Below are positions 25,752-34,143 of a stretch of DNA of 64,000 bases, in pieces (within the stretch, counting starts at the first letter, position 1; every line of letters begins with the position of its first letter). The stretch lies in contig DASXDU010000011.1 in NCBI GenBank assembly GCA_036490515.1, forward strand, positions 248,001-312,000. Reading direction: 5' to 3'. This DNA is from Palsa-1150 sp036490515. Lineage in GTDB: Bacteria; Myxococcota_A; Polyangia; Polyangiales; Polyangiaceae. Under the pieces are notes generated by a model. The model saw only the letters and a list, made by a program, of their open reading frames with translations. It ran no database searches and was not told the DNA's origin. The position numbers and the translations under genes were made by a program.

Positions 25752-27299
25752 ATGACGAGGGTTCGCACGTACGCCTTCTGCCTGCTGGCCGGTGCGATCC
25801 TCGCGACGGCCTCTCCGCCGTTCGACGTCTTCCCGGCTCTCTGGCTCGGAATGGCGGCGCTCGCGTGGCGCCTCTACGACGATCCCGCGTGGCCACTGTT
25901 CGCGTCGCGCACGCGCGTGGCCCTCACCGGCGCGCGGCGCGGTCTCGCGTTCGGCGTCGGCGCCAACCTCGTTGCGCTGCGCTTCGTCCCCGGCGTGGTC
26001 GCCGGGTTCACGCCGCTGCCCTGGGCGGTGGGTGCGCTCGGGCTCCTGCTGCTCGCGGCGTTCGAGGGCTCGCGCTGGATGCTCGCCGCGGTCGCGAGCG
26101 AGACCCTGGCGCGGGCGCGGGTGCCGCGGCCGGTGGCGTTCGCGGCGGGGGTGTACGCGGGGACCTTCGTGCCGACGATGATGCCGTGGACGCCGGCAGG
26201 CGGCGTCTCGCCATGGCCGGCGATGGTGCAGCTCGCCGACGTCGTGGGCGAGCGCGGCGTGACGGCGATCATGGCGCTCGCGGCAGGGCTCCTGGCCGCC
26301 GGCGTGAACGCTGCGCGCGAGCGAGAGTCACGGAGACGGGGCGCGCTCCTCGTGGGAGGGGCCGTCGTCGTCGTCGCGGCGCAGGCAGTGTTCGGGCGCG
26401 CGCGCATGGCGAGCGTCGAGCGGGTGCGCCTGGCGGCGCCCCACGTGGAGATTGGCCTCGTGCAGCCGTCGGTCGGCGCGAGCACGCGCTGGGACCCGGC
26501 GCGCGCGCCCGTCATCCTCGACGAGCTCCGGACGCTCACGAAGCGCGCGGAGGCGCGCGGTGCCGACGTCGTCGTCTGGCACGAGGCGGCCTACCCGTTC
26601 CCCGTCCCCCACGGCGCACGCTCGCTCGGCGACGCGGCCCGCGAGGTCGTCGGCGACGGAGTGCGCGGGCCGGTCATCACGGGCCTCCTGACGACCGGGG
26701 CCGCGGACGGCGCGTCCTACAACTCCGCGGCGGTCGTGCGGCCCGACGGCTCGGTCTCCCCGACGTACGACAAGCGGCATCTCCTCTGGTTCGGCGAGAC
26801 GGTGCCGCTCGCCGACCGCATCCCGTGGCTCCGCAGCGTCTTCGCGCGCGGGCTCGGGCTCGCGGCGGGCGACCGCGAGGTGGCGCTCACCGCGGGCCCG
26901 GTGCATGCGGCGGTCCTCGTCTGCTACGAGGACATGCTGCCCGAGGCGGGACGCGAGGCGATGGACGTCGCCCCGAACCTGCTCGTCAACGTCACCAACG
27001 ACGCGTGGTTTCGCGGGAGCAGCGAGAGCGAGCTTCACCTGCGCGTGGCGACCTTGCGCGCCGTCGAGCTGCGCCGCGACATGGTGCGCGCGGTGAACTT
27101 CGGGCCCACGTCGTGGGTCGATGCGGCCGGCCGCGTGCGCGCCCGCGCCCTTCCCGACGTGCCCTCGGTCCTGATCGCCGACCCGGCGCTCCTCGACGGC
27201 GCGCCGTCGCTCTACGCGCGCTGGGGTGACGCCCCGTGGGCCCTGCTCGCGCTCGTCCTGGCCAACGTCGCCGTCTGGCGGAGGGCTCGCCACGCCTGA
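25752..27299 (+). CDS. lnt: Apolipoprotein N-acyltransferase
   Basis: A 515-residue protein (start ATG 25752, MTRVRTYAF). It transfers the third acyl chain to the N-terminal Cys of lipoproteins in the inner membrane. N-terminal hydrophobic helices are followed by the nitrilase domain. The catalytic triad can be placed: Glu in VVVWHEAAYPFPV, Lys in YDKRHLLWFGETVP and Cys in VLVCYEDMLPE. The last helix sits near the C terminus (WALLALVLANVAVW). The many lipoproteins in this window (10340, 32887, 42092, 50707, 61024) would be its substrates. The frame extends 63 bp further upstream without a better start. Confidence 0.9.
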   Translation: MTRVRTYAFCLLAGAILATASPPFDVFPALWLGMAALAWRLYDDPAWPLFASRTRVALTGARRGLAFGVGANLVALRFVPGVVAGFTPLPWAVGALGLLLLAAFEGSRWMLAAVASETLARARVPRPVAFAAGVYAGTFVPTMMPWTPAGGVSPWPAMVQLADVVGERGVTAIMALAAGLLAAGVNAARERESRRRGALLVGGAVVVVAAQAVFGRARMASVERVRLAAPHVEIGLVQPSVGASTRWDPARAPVILDELRTLTKRAEARGADVVVWHEAAYPFPVPHGARSLGDAAREVVGDGVRGPVITGLLTTGAADGASYNSAAVVRPDGSVSPTYDKRHLLWFGETVPLADRIPWLRSVFARGLGLAAGDREVALTAGPVHAAVLVCYEDMLPEAGREAMDVAPNLLVNVTNDAWFRGSSESELHLRVATLRAVELRRDMVRAVNFGPTSWVDAAGRVRARALPDVPSVLIADPALLDGAPSLYARWGDAPWALLALVLANVAVWRRARHA

Positions 27300-27370
27300 A
27301 ATGCGCGACGGGCGCCGCACCGCTCGTCGCGGCAGGGCGCCCGCCTGGGCCAGTCCGGGGACCGGACCGC

Positions 27371-27679
27371 TTACTGGATGAGGTCCTTCAGGGCCTTGAG
27401 CGCCGTCGCACGGACCTTCTTCTGGGCCGGCTTGCCCTTGATCGTGATCGGCTGCTTGGTGAACGGGTTGATTCCGGGACGGTCCTTCGTCGCGGCCTTC
27501 TTGATCGAGCGGAGCTTGAGCAAGCCCGGGATCACGAACTCGCCGTTCGGCTTGCGCAGCTCCTTCTTGATGAGCTCCGTGAGGCCGTCAAAAACACGAC
27601 CCACGCTCTTCTTATCGAGCTCCGAAGACTCCGCGATCTCGGCAATCACCTGCGCCTTGGTCAAACGCTTGGCTGACAT
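27371..27679 (-). CDS. HU-family nucleoid DNA-binding protein
   Basis: A 102-residue protein of the HU/IHF fold: KAQVIAEIAESSELDKKSVGRVFDGLTELIKKEL forms the dimer helices, followed by FVIPGLLKLRSIKKA and the beta-arm region PGINPFTKQPITIKGKPAQKKVRA. This is near the C-terminal pattern of HU/IHF paralogues, with a somewhat different arm (NPFTKQ). It bends or compacts DNA as a dimer. The start ATG 27679 is supported by a strong AGGAGG seven bases upstream. It is flanked by 238 bp of non-coding sequence on its 5' side that probably holds its promoter. Confidence 0.93.
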   Translation of the reverse strand: MSAKRLTKAQVIAEIAESSELDKKSVGRVFDGLTELIKKELRKPNGEFVIPGLLKLRSIKKAATKDRPGINPFTKQPITIKGKPAQKKVRATALKALKDLIQ

Positions 27680-27686
27680 CTGGCAT

Positions 27687-27692
27687 CCTCCT
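27687..27692 (-). promoter_or_regulatory. Ribosome binding site of the HU gene
   Basis: AGGAGG on the minus strand, seven bases before ATG 27679. This is a perfect Shine-Dalgarno site, stronger than most in the window, and it fixes the start. Confidence 0.8.
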
Positions 27693-27917
27693 GTCGACTT
27701 TTCGCCGACGAAACGTTCCTGGTTTGCCTCGCCACTTTGCCGCCCGACTCGTCGCGGGCGGGGCCTCGACGCCCCCCAGGCGGCTTCGACGCGAAAACGA
27801 GTAGCATTCCGATTTCTCGCTCCGCAAGGGAAAAACAGCCGCTTTCGTGAATTCCTTCCACGATCGCCCGGCACATCCCGCGCCGCCGGCGCGCTTGACA
27901 CACCCTCGAGGCCGACG

Positions 27918-28457
27918 CTAGCGCGTGCGTCGGGGCGTCCGCCGCGCCAGCGAATCGCCATTGGCGCGGCGCGCGGTCCTTCCTTTGAGACGTGGCCCCG
28001 CCGCACCGCGGGACGAGGCCGCCGCGTCCGCCGCGGCGCAGAGCCTGACGGTCTCGCGGCGCATCCGCCGATCCTTGGCCGGCGTGTCGTGGTCCCAGCC
28101 CAGCAGGTGAAGCAGGCCGTGCGCGAGCAGCATCGTGAGCTCCGAGCCGACGTCCTTGCCCGCCGCGACGGCCTGGCGGCGCGTCGTCGGGATGCTGACG
28201 ACGACGTCCCCGAGGAGGCGGCCCGCCCTCTCGCCGTGCTCTCCTTCTCGCTGCGCAAAGGCGAGGACGTCGGTCGGCTGATTCTTCGCCCGATAGATGC
28301 GATTGAGTTTCTTGATTTGATCGTCGCCCGTGAGAAGGATCGAGAGCTCCGCGTCCGGCAATTGAACGGCTGCGAGCATCGCCCGCGCGCGCCGCACGAC
28401 GTCGGCGCGCGAGACGCCGGGCCAGGGTCCGTCTTCGACCACGAGGCGAACGGCCAC
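27918..28457 (-). CDS. ybeY: Endoribonuclease YbeY (16S rRNA maturation)
   Basis: A 179-residue single-domain metal-dependent RNase. The signature metal motif HGLLHLLGWDHDT (three His ligands) is near residues 112-124, and NRIYRAKNQPTDVLAFAQ is the preceding conserved stretch. It processes the 3' end of 16S rRNA and takes part in ribosome quality control. The C-terminal ~45 residues after the motif are Arg/Ala-rich and longer than the family core (about 150). The usual neighbours phoH and the CBS-domain transporter gene are absent. Confidence 0.93.
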   Translation of the reverse strand: MAVRLVVEDGPWPGVSRADVVRRARAMLAAVQLPDAELSILLTGDDQIKKLNRIYRAKNQPTDVLAFAQREGEHGERAGRLLGDVVVSIPTTRRQAVAAGKDVGSELTMLLAHGLLHLLGWDHDTPAKDRRMRRETVRLCAAADAAASSRGAAGPRLKGRTARRANGDSLARRTPRRTR

Positions 28458-28562
28458 GGGTCATCCCTTCCGGACGAGGTCGGCGCGACGAGCGAGAACG
28501 TGCATCGCGGTAGCGTGCGAGCGTACGCGGGGACGAGCGGGCGGTGGTAAGGAAACGTCGTG

Positions 28563-29252
28563 ATGAGCGCCTGCGCCGTCGTGCCCGCACTCGACGCCGC
28601 CGAGACCGTGGGGGAGGTGGTGGCGGCCCTCCTGCGGGTGCTCTCGGTGCCGGTGCTCGTCGTCGACGACGGTTCGAGCGACGCGACCGCCGAGGTCGCG
28701 CGGGCCGCCGGCGCCGACGTCGTCCGGCACGGCAGGAACCTCGGCAAGGGGGCCGCCATCCTCGCGGGGCTGCGCGACGCCGCGCGCCGTGGCCACGACG
28801 TCGCCGTCACCGTCGACGCCGACGGACAGCACCCGGCCACCTCGGCGCGCGCCGTCCTCGAGGGAAGCGATGAGCGCGGCGCGCTCGTCCTCGGGGTGCG
28901 CGACCTCGTGCGCGACGGCGCCCCCAAGAACAACCGCTTCGGCAACGGCGTCTCGAACTTCTTCCTCTCGCGCTTCGCGGGCCGCCCGCTCCTCGACACG
29001 CAGTGCGGCCTGCGCCGCTACCCGGTGGCGGCCACCCTCGACCTCGGATGCCGCGCGCGCGGCTTCGCGTTCGAGGCCGAGGTCGTTCTCCGCGCGATCG
29101 GCGGCTCGGTCCCCGTCGTCGAGGTTCCGGTCGCCGTCGTGTACCCGCCCGAGGAGGCGCGGCGCACGCACTTCCACTCCGTGCGGGACCCGGCGCGGAT
29201 CGTCGGGGCCGTGGTGCGGACGGTCGTCGATCTGCGCCTGCGGGGGCGCTGA
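28563..29252 (+). CDS. Family 2 glycosyltransferase (DPM1-like)
   Basis: A 229-residue GT-A transferase. It shows the nucleotide-binding start VVPALDAAETVGEVV, LVVDDGSSDATAEVARAAG, the NLGKGAAILAGL motif and the DXD-like VDADGQHP. A C-terminal region CRARGFAFEAEVVLRAIGGS matches dolichol/undecaprenyl-phosphate sugar synthases. It probably transfers a sugar to a lipid acceptor. Start at ATG 28563 (a GTG lies directly before it). The next gene begins 6 bp downstream, and LolA directly after that, so the three form an operon. The acceptor is unknown. Confidence 0.85.
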   Translation: MSACAVVPALDAAETVGEVVAALLRVLSVPVLVVDDGSSDATAEVARAAGADVVRHGRNLGKGAAILAGLRDAARRGHDVAVTVDADGQHPATSARAVLEGSDERGALVLGVRDLVRDGAPKNNRFGNGVSNFFLSRFAGRPLLDTQCGLRRYPVAATLDLGCRARGFAFEAEVVLRAIGGSVPVVEVPVAVVYPPEEARRTHFHSVRDPARIVGAVVRTVVDLRLRGR

Positions 29253-29258
29253 CGGCCG

Positions 29259-30659
29259 ATGGGTGCGCGCTGGAGGCGGCACCGCCGCAAGCTCGCGGTC
29301 GCGATCGCCGTCCTTGGGGCGCTCCCGGTGGCGCACGTGGCCGTCGTCGCCACGACCTCCATCGAGCCGCCGCACGTGGCCGTCCCTCCCCAGGAGGCGG
29401 CGCGCGCGTGGAGCCGCACGCGCGCAGGCCTGCACGAGGTCTACCTCGAGGGAACGCCGGAGCAGATCGGGGCGACGAACGCGCGGCTGCTGCGCGCCCC
29501 GATGATCGCGAGCGAGACCGCGCTGTGGGGCGACTTCGAGCGCGTCGTCCCGTGGTGGATCGCGCGGACGGGGATCGAAGACTACAGCCGCCTTCGTTAC
29601 CGCCACGTCGACGCGGGCGTCCCCGACGCGCGCCGCCGGGAGCTCGCGGCGCAGGCGCTCGCCTTCGCCCCCGATCCGTTCGCGGCGCGGATGCCCACGT
29701 ACCAGCGCATGCTCTTCCTCTCGGCGCTCTACGACATCGCCCTGCCGCTCGAGCACTCGCCGGTCATCGGCTGCACGAGCTTCGCGATCCCGGGCGAGGG
29801 GGGCCACGAGCTCGTCGCCCGCGCGTTCGACTTCGAGGGCGGCGACGAGTTCGACCGCGACAAGGTCGTCTACCTCGTGCGGGAGGACGGCGCGATCCCG
29901 TTCGCGAGCGTCGCGTGGCCCGGCTTCGTCGGCGTCGTCACGGGGATGAACGCCGACGGCGTCGTCGCCGTGGTCCACGGAGCGCGCGCGGGGGAGCCCG
30001 ACGCCGCGGGCATCCCCGTGGCCTTCTCGCTGCGGGAAGCGCTCGCTCACGGGCACACCGCCGCCGAGGCCGCGGCGATCCTGCGCGGCCAGTCGGTCAT
30101 GGTCTCGCACATCGTCTTCGTCGCGGACGGAACGGGCGACGTCGCGATCGTGGAGCGCGCGCCGGGCGTCGCCGCGACGGTGCGCACGAGCCACGGGGCC
30201 GGCTGGGTCACGAACGCGTTCGAGGGCCCCCTCGCGTCCGATCCGAAGAACCTGCGCGTGAAGGCGACGACGACGAGCGACGACCGTGCGGCGCGCATCG
30301 AGGAGCTCCTCCGGGACGCGCCTCCGGACGCCGGCCCCGCGCAGGCGCTCGCCATGCTCCGCGACCATGCCTGCGCGCGCGACGCCTCGTGCGCCCTCGG
30401 CGACCGCCGGTCCATCGACGGGCTCATCGCGACGCACGGGATCGTGGCCGACGCCACGGCGCACGTCCTCTGGGTGAGCGTGGGGCCGCACCTCTCGGGC
30501 GCGTTCGTCGCCGTGTCCCTCGACGACGTCTTCCGGCCAGGCCACGATCCTGACGCCGAGCCGCCTCCGCGCACGCTGCCGGAGGACCCGGTCTTGCACG
30601 ACGGCCGCTACCAGGCCGCCATGGCGACGCGCGCACACTCGGACGGAGGACCCCGCTAG
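29259..30659 (+). CDS. C45-family NTN-hydrolase / acyltransferase
   Basis: A 466-residue protein with an N-terminal hydrophobic helix (LAVAIAVLGALPVAHVAVVA) that anchors or exports it. The NTN nucleophile Cys lies in VIGCTSFAIPGEGGHELVARAFDFEGG, the typical autoprocessing/acyltransferase pattern of C45 peptidases (isopenicillin N acyltransferase relatives). The following conserved Asn/Asp region GMNADGVVAVVHG fits. It may cut or transfer an acyl group from amide-linked lipids. Directly upstream is a GT2 gene (6 bp) and directly downstream LolA (no gap), so it likely acts in a lipid or lipopeptide pathway at the envelope. The substrate is unknown. Confidence 0.8.
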   Translation: MGARWRRHRRKLAVAIAVLGALPVAHVAVVATTSIEPPHVAVPPQEAARAWSRTRAGLHEVYLEGTPEQIGATNARLLRAPMIASETALWGDFERVVPWWIARTGIEDYSRLRYRHVDAGVPDARRRELAAQALAFAPDPFAARMPTYQRMLFLSALYDIALPLEHSPVIGCTSFAIPGEGGHELVARAFDFEGGDEFDRDKVVYLVREDGAIPFASVAWPGFVGVVTGMNADGVVAVVHGARAGEPDAAGIPVAFSLREALAHGHTAAEAAAILRGQSVMVSHIVFVADGTGDVAIVERAPGVAATVRTSHGAGWVTNAFEGPLASDPKNLRVKATTTSDDRAARIEELLRDAPPDAGPAQALAMLRDHACARDASCALGDRRSIDGLIATHGIVADATAHVLWVSVGPHLSGAFVAVSLDDVFRPGHDPDAEPPPRTLPEDPVLHDGRYQAAMATRAHSDGGPR

Positions 30660-31283
30660 ATGCTCGGCCGTCGCGCGCTCCTCGTGGCGTCGCTCCTCGC
30701 CGCCGGCCTCCCGCGGCGGGCGTGGGCCGCCGATCCCCTCGACGATCTCCTCGCGCGCGTCGCCCGCGCCCGCGCGTCGCTCCGCACGATGCAGGGCCCC
30801 TTCGTCCAGACGCGCACCCTCGGGCTCCTCGCGACCGACGTGCGCTCGACCGGGACGCTCGTGCTCGTCCGCCCCGACCGCCTGCGCTGGGAGCTCGCGC
30901 CGCCCGACGCGATCGTCTTCTTCGTCGGCCCCGAAGGGCTCGCCTACCGGGGCCCGCACGGGGAGGCGCGCATGCCCGGCGGCAACGCGCGGCTGGCCGC
31001 CGGCCTCGACGACCTGCGCACGCTCCTCGCCGGCGACCTCACGAGGCTCCGCGCGCGATGGGACCTGCACCTCGTGCGCGACGACGACACGGGGGCCGAG
31101 ATCGAGGCGACCGCGCGACCGGAGGCCGCCACGCAGCTGAAGAGCATCCGCTTCGCGCTCGCGCGCGACCTCGTCCGGCCCACGCGGGCGGTCCTCGTCG
31201 AGGGCCCGCACGACCGCACGGTCATCGAGTTCGGCGCGCTCGTCCTCGATGCGCCCGTCGATCCGGCGCGCGTCCGACCCTGA
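30660..31283 (+). CDS. LolA-like outer-membrane lipoprotein carrier
   Basis: A 207-residue protein with a signal peptide (LLVASLLAAGLPRRAWA) and the LolA beta-barrel-like fold: ASLRTMQGPFVQTRTLG, GTLVLVRPDRLRWELAPP, and DAIVFFVGPEGLAYRG. LolA shuttles lipoproteins across the periplasm; proteins of this shape placed in operons with glycosyl- and acyl-transferases may carry another lipid. It starts at 30660, one base after the C45 stop. The last gene of the GT2-C45-LolA operon, it converges on the TolC-type gene (9-bp gap). Confidence 0.82.
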   Translation: MLGRRALLVASLLAAGLPRRAWAADPLDDLLARVARARASLRTMQGPFVQTRTLGLLATDVRSTGTLVLVRPDRLRWELAPPDAIVFFVGPEGLAYRGPHGEARMPGGNARLAAGLDDLRTLLAGDLTRLRARWDLHLVRDDDTGAEIEATARPEAATQLKSIRFALARDLVRPTRAVLVEGPHDRTVIEFGALVLDAPVDPARVRP

Positions 31284-31292
31284 CCGCGCCGC

Positions 31293-32621
31293 TCAGGGAA
31301 GGCGGCCCGTCGCCGCCAGCATGTCGAGCCGCGCCTGCCGGGCTCCGTCCTCGGCCACGGCCACGGCCGTCTCGGCGTCGCGCGCGGTGCGCTCGGCGTC
31401 GATCACCTCGATGTTGGTGTACGCGCCCGCACGGTACGCGATGTTCGCGAGCTCGAGCGCGCTCTCCGCGAGCTTCGCCGCCTCGCGCGACGACGCGAGC
31501 GCCGCGTCCGCGCGCCGGAGCTCCTCGAACGCGGTCCGCACGTCGCTGCGCGCCTGGCGGAGGACGCCGTCGAGCTGCGCCTTCGCCTCGTCGCGGTTGG
31601 CTGCGCGCTCGTGCTCCTGGCCGTAGCGCAGGCCCCCGTCGTAGAGCGGGATGGTCAGGACGAGCTGCGCCTGCCACCCCGTCGTCGGGTACGTGACCGT
31701 CGCGGGCGTCTGGTAGAACGGCACGAAGGAGCCGACGAGGTACGGCGAGTAGTCCGTCCAGTCGTCGTGCACCGTGTGCTGCGCCTGCTTCACGCGCGCG
31801 TTCGCGGCGCGCACGTCGCTCCTGCGCTCTGCCTCCGCGAGCGCCTCCTGTGCGCTCGCGGGCGTGGCGAGCGCCGTCTCCTCGGCGTCGACCGCGCCGC
31901 CCACGCCGACCAGCACTCCGAGCGCCTCTCGATCGCGCGCGAGGTTCGCGTACTGCTGCTGGACGGTCGCCTCGTCGCTCTGGAGCTGCTGGTGCGCGCG
32001 CACCTCGTCGATGCGGTTGCCGACGCCCCCGACGAACCGCTGGTGGGCGTAGTCGTAGTGCGCACGGTCGGTGTCCCGCGCGCGCGCCACCGCGTCGATG
32101 ACACGCTTTTGCGCGATCACGGTGAGGTACGCGCGCGCCACCGCCACGGCCACGACGCGCCGCGTGTCCTCCGCGGACGACTTCGCCACGTCGACCTGGT
32201 CCTTCGACTGCGACCACTGCGCCCACGGCTTGGGCACGACGAGCGGCACGGTGAGGGCGGCGTTCGCCTGAAAGCCCGTCTGCGGCAGGCTGACGACGCC
32301 CGCGAAGGTGCGGGGCCCGTCGAGCTGCGTCAGGGTTCCGTACGCGAAGAGGGTGGGCAGCGCGCTCGAGCGCGTCTGCTCGACGAGCGCACGCGCTCGC
32401 TCGATCTCGGCGTAGGCCGTGATCGCGGTGGGGTTGCGCGCCAGGGCCATCGCGATCGCGCTCGTGAGCGTCACCGTCGGAGGCGCATCTCCCTCGAGCT
32501 GCACGTGCGGGAGCTCGGGCTGTGGCGGAGCAGGATCGGGCCGCGCGGGAGCGGGCGCGTCCTGCGCGAGCGCCGGGGAAGCGACGAGGAGGGGGACGGC
32601 AAGAACCGGGAGGAGCCGCAT
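31293..32621 (-). CDS. TolC-family outer membrane efflux protein
   Basis: A 442-residue protein with a signal peptide (LLPVLAVPLLVASPALAQ). It has two structural repeats typical of TolC: TLTSAIAMALARNPTAITAYAEIERARALVEQ begins the first, and EALAEAERRSDVRAANARVKQAQ ... IPLYDGGLRYGQEHERAANRDEAKAQLDGVLR makes the second, with long helices forming the periplasmic tunnel. It forms the outer channel for a multidrug or protein efflux pump. No inner-membrane pump or adaptor gene lies nearby. Convergent with LolA. Confidence 0.9.
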   Translation of the reverse strand: MRLLPVLAVPLLVASPALAQDAPAPARPDPAPPQPELPHVQLEGDAPPTVTLTSAIAMALARNPTAITAYAEIERARALVEQTRSSALPTLFAYGTLTQLDGPRTFAGVVSLPQTGFQANAALTVPLVVPKPWAQWSQSKDQVDVAKSSAEDTRRVVAVAVARAYLTVIAQKRVIDAVARARDTDRAHYDYAHQRFVGGVGNRIDEVRAHQQLQSDEATVQQQYANLARDREALGVLVGVGGAVDAEETALATPASAQEALAEAERRSDVRAANARVKQAQHTVHDDWTDYSPYLVGSFVPFYQTPATVTYPTTGWQAQLVLTIPLYDGGLRYGQEHERAANRDEAKAQLDGVLRQARSDVRTAFEELRRADAALASSREAAKLAESALELANIAYRAGAYTNIEVIDAERTARDAETAVAVAEDGARQARLDMLAATGRLP

Positions 32622-32675
32622 GCGCGCTGACGGTTAGTCTCCGATGCGCGGTGGGTCCAGCCGTTGCGGGGCCCG

Positions 32676-32813
32676 TCACGCCTCGGGCGAGTCGCCCTTC
32701 CTGCGGCCCCCGCCGGTCCGGCGGCCCTCGGGCCGCGGCGGGAGCTCGCGCCGGTCGCCGCCCGCGCGGCGAGGCGGGGTGCGGCGGCGCTCGGGCTGCT
32801 TCTTCCGGGGCAT
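32676..32813 (-). CDS. Possible small basic protein (45 residues)
   Basis: The reading frame from ATG 32813 gives MPRKKQPERRRTPPRRAGGD and a further 25 residues, Arg/Gly/Pro-rich. Almost every third codon position is G or C, as in the genuine genes here, but this is weak support in such GC-rich DNA. No ribosome binding site is visible. It fills much of the 265-bp gap between the TolC-type and cellulase genes, on their strand. Nothing is known of its function. Confidence 0.3.
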   Translation of the reverse strand: MPRKKQPERRRTPPRRAGGDRRELPPRPEGRRTGGGRRKGDSPEA

Positions 32814-32886
32814 CGAGCGCGAGAATGGCGCCGCGCCGGCGCGCCGGGCAACTTTCCCCGCCCCTCGGGGCGAGGTCACCCGGCCC

Positions 32887-34119
32887 TCAGGGCGAGGTCA
32901 CGAGCAGGTGCGCCTTGAGGCCCGCGCCGAACCCCGTCGTCGAGCCGTCGTAGGCCGTGATGAGCGCGGGGCCGCTGCTGCAGTCCCACTGGTTCCACGT
33001 CCAGCCGAGGTAGCTCACGCCGTTCGTGTCGGCCCAGGGCATGAAGGTGTCGATGAAGCCGTGCGCGCAGTCGTTCTCGCCCATCTCGCCGGTGACGACC
33101 GGGTGCTGCTTCGCGATGGTCCCCGCGTTCTGGTCCCAGCAGCCCGAGGTGATGCACGTGTTGAAGTTGTAGAGGTGGAAGCTCGCAGCGATCTGGTCGA
33201 GCGGATCGGTCGGCAGGTTCGCGAGCCACCCGGAGAGATCGTCGGCGTACGCGAGCCCGCCGAGCATGAGCGGGTTCGTCGCGCCCGCGCTGCGCACCGC
33301 GGTGACGAGGTCCTGCATGCCTGCGCTCTGCCAGTTGCCCGAGATGGACCCGTTCGAGCTCGTGATGGTGCACCCGCTCTTCCAGCACGCCCACGGGTCG
33401 GTCGTCTGCGCGTTCGACGTGCTCACGTACGGCTCGTTGTAGAGGTCGAACACGGTCATGCCGTCGCCCTTGAAGGCGGTCGCTACCGACGACCAGAAGT
33501 CGACCGCGTGGTCCTTGTCGGCCATCGGCTCCTGGTTCTGCGCCTCGAACGTGCCCGGCGCGTTCCAGTGGAGATCGACGATCGTGAAGAGGCCGTGCGC
33601 GTGAAGCGTCGTGGCGTACTGGACGATGGCGTTCTGGTACGTGGTGCCCGCGTACTGGGCCTCCACACCGTTGATGCCGAGCCAGCAGTCCTCGTTGAGC
33701 GGCAGGCGAACGGCGTTGACGTGGCCCCACGTGAGCATCGCCGTCGCGAGGGTGTCCGGGTCGGGCCCCTCGTAGATGCCGTTGCCCTGGACGCACGTGT
33801 ACTCCGTGCCCGAGTGGTCGACGCCGAGGAGACGCGTCGTCTTGCCCTGGTAGACGAAGTGGTTGCCCTCGATGTGCAGGCCCGTGAGCGCCGCACCGCC
33901 CTCGCTCGCGCCGCCCTCGCCGCCCGAAGAGCTGCCCCCGCCTTCGGTGCCTCCGACCGAGCCCTCCGGGTGGCCCGGAGCGTCGGCTCCGCCGGCGTCG
34001 TGGAAGGACGCCCCGTCGGTGCCTCCGCTCGCGTCGGTCGCGGGCGACTCGGACGGGCCGCCCGGCGAGCCGCCGCACGCGGCCGCCGCGAAGAGAAGCG
34101 GCAGAAGATGAGGTCGCAT
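32887..34119 (-). CDS. GH5 family cellulase-like lipoprotein
   Basis: A 410-residue exported protein from ATG 34119 with a lipobox (LLFAAAAC). A Gly/Ser/Glu-rich linker covers about residues 20-75. The GH5 barrel follows. The acid/base Glu is in FDLYNEPYV and the nucleophile Glu in PVVTGEMGEND; WGHVNAVRLPLNEDCWLG and IVDLHWNAPG are the usual substrate-cleft strands. Related enzymes hydrolyse cellulose or mannan. It has no carbohydrate-binding module. Surface-bound hydrolases of this type fit a predatory or polymer-degrading lifestyle. It faces the MCP-like gene (divergent, 24 bp). Confidence 0.87.
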   Translation of the reverse strand: MRPHLLPLLFAAAACGGSPGGPSESPATDASGGTDGASFHDAGGADAPGHPEGSVGGTEGGGSSSGGEGGASEGGAALTGLHIEGNHFVYQGKTTRLLGVDHSGTEYTCVQGNGIYEGPDPDTLATAMLTWGHVNAVRLPLNEDCWLGINGVEAQYAGTTYQNAIVQYATTLHAHGLFTIVDLHWNAPGTFEAQNQEPMADKDHAVDFWSSVATAFKGDGMTVFDLYNEPYVSTSNAQTTDPWACWKSGCTITSSNGSISGNWQSAGMQDLVTAVRSAGATNPLMLGGLAYADDLSGWLANLPTDPLDQIAASFHLYNFNTCITSGCWDQNAGTIAKQHPVVTGEMGENDCAHGFIDTFMPWADTNGVSYLGWTWNQWDCSSGPALITAYDGSTTGFGAGLKAHLLVTSP

Positions 34120-34143
34120 GACGTCAATACTAGAGCCTGCGTT

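Noticed and set aside
28563..32621. Aryl polyene or resorcinol type biosynthetic cluster
   Set aside because: The GT2, LolA-like and TolC-type genes recall such clusters, but no ketosynthase, acyl carrier protein, acyltransferase or MMPL exporter is present.
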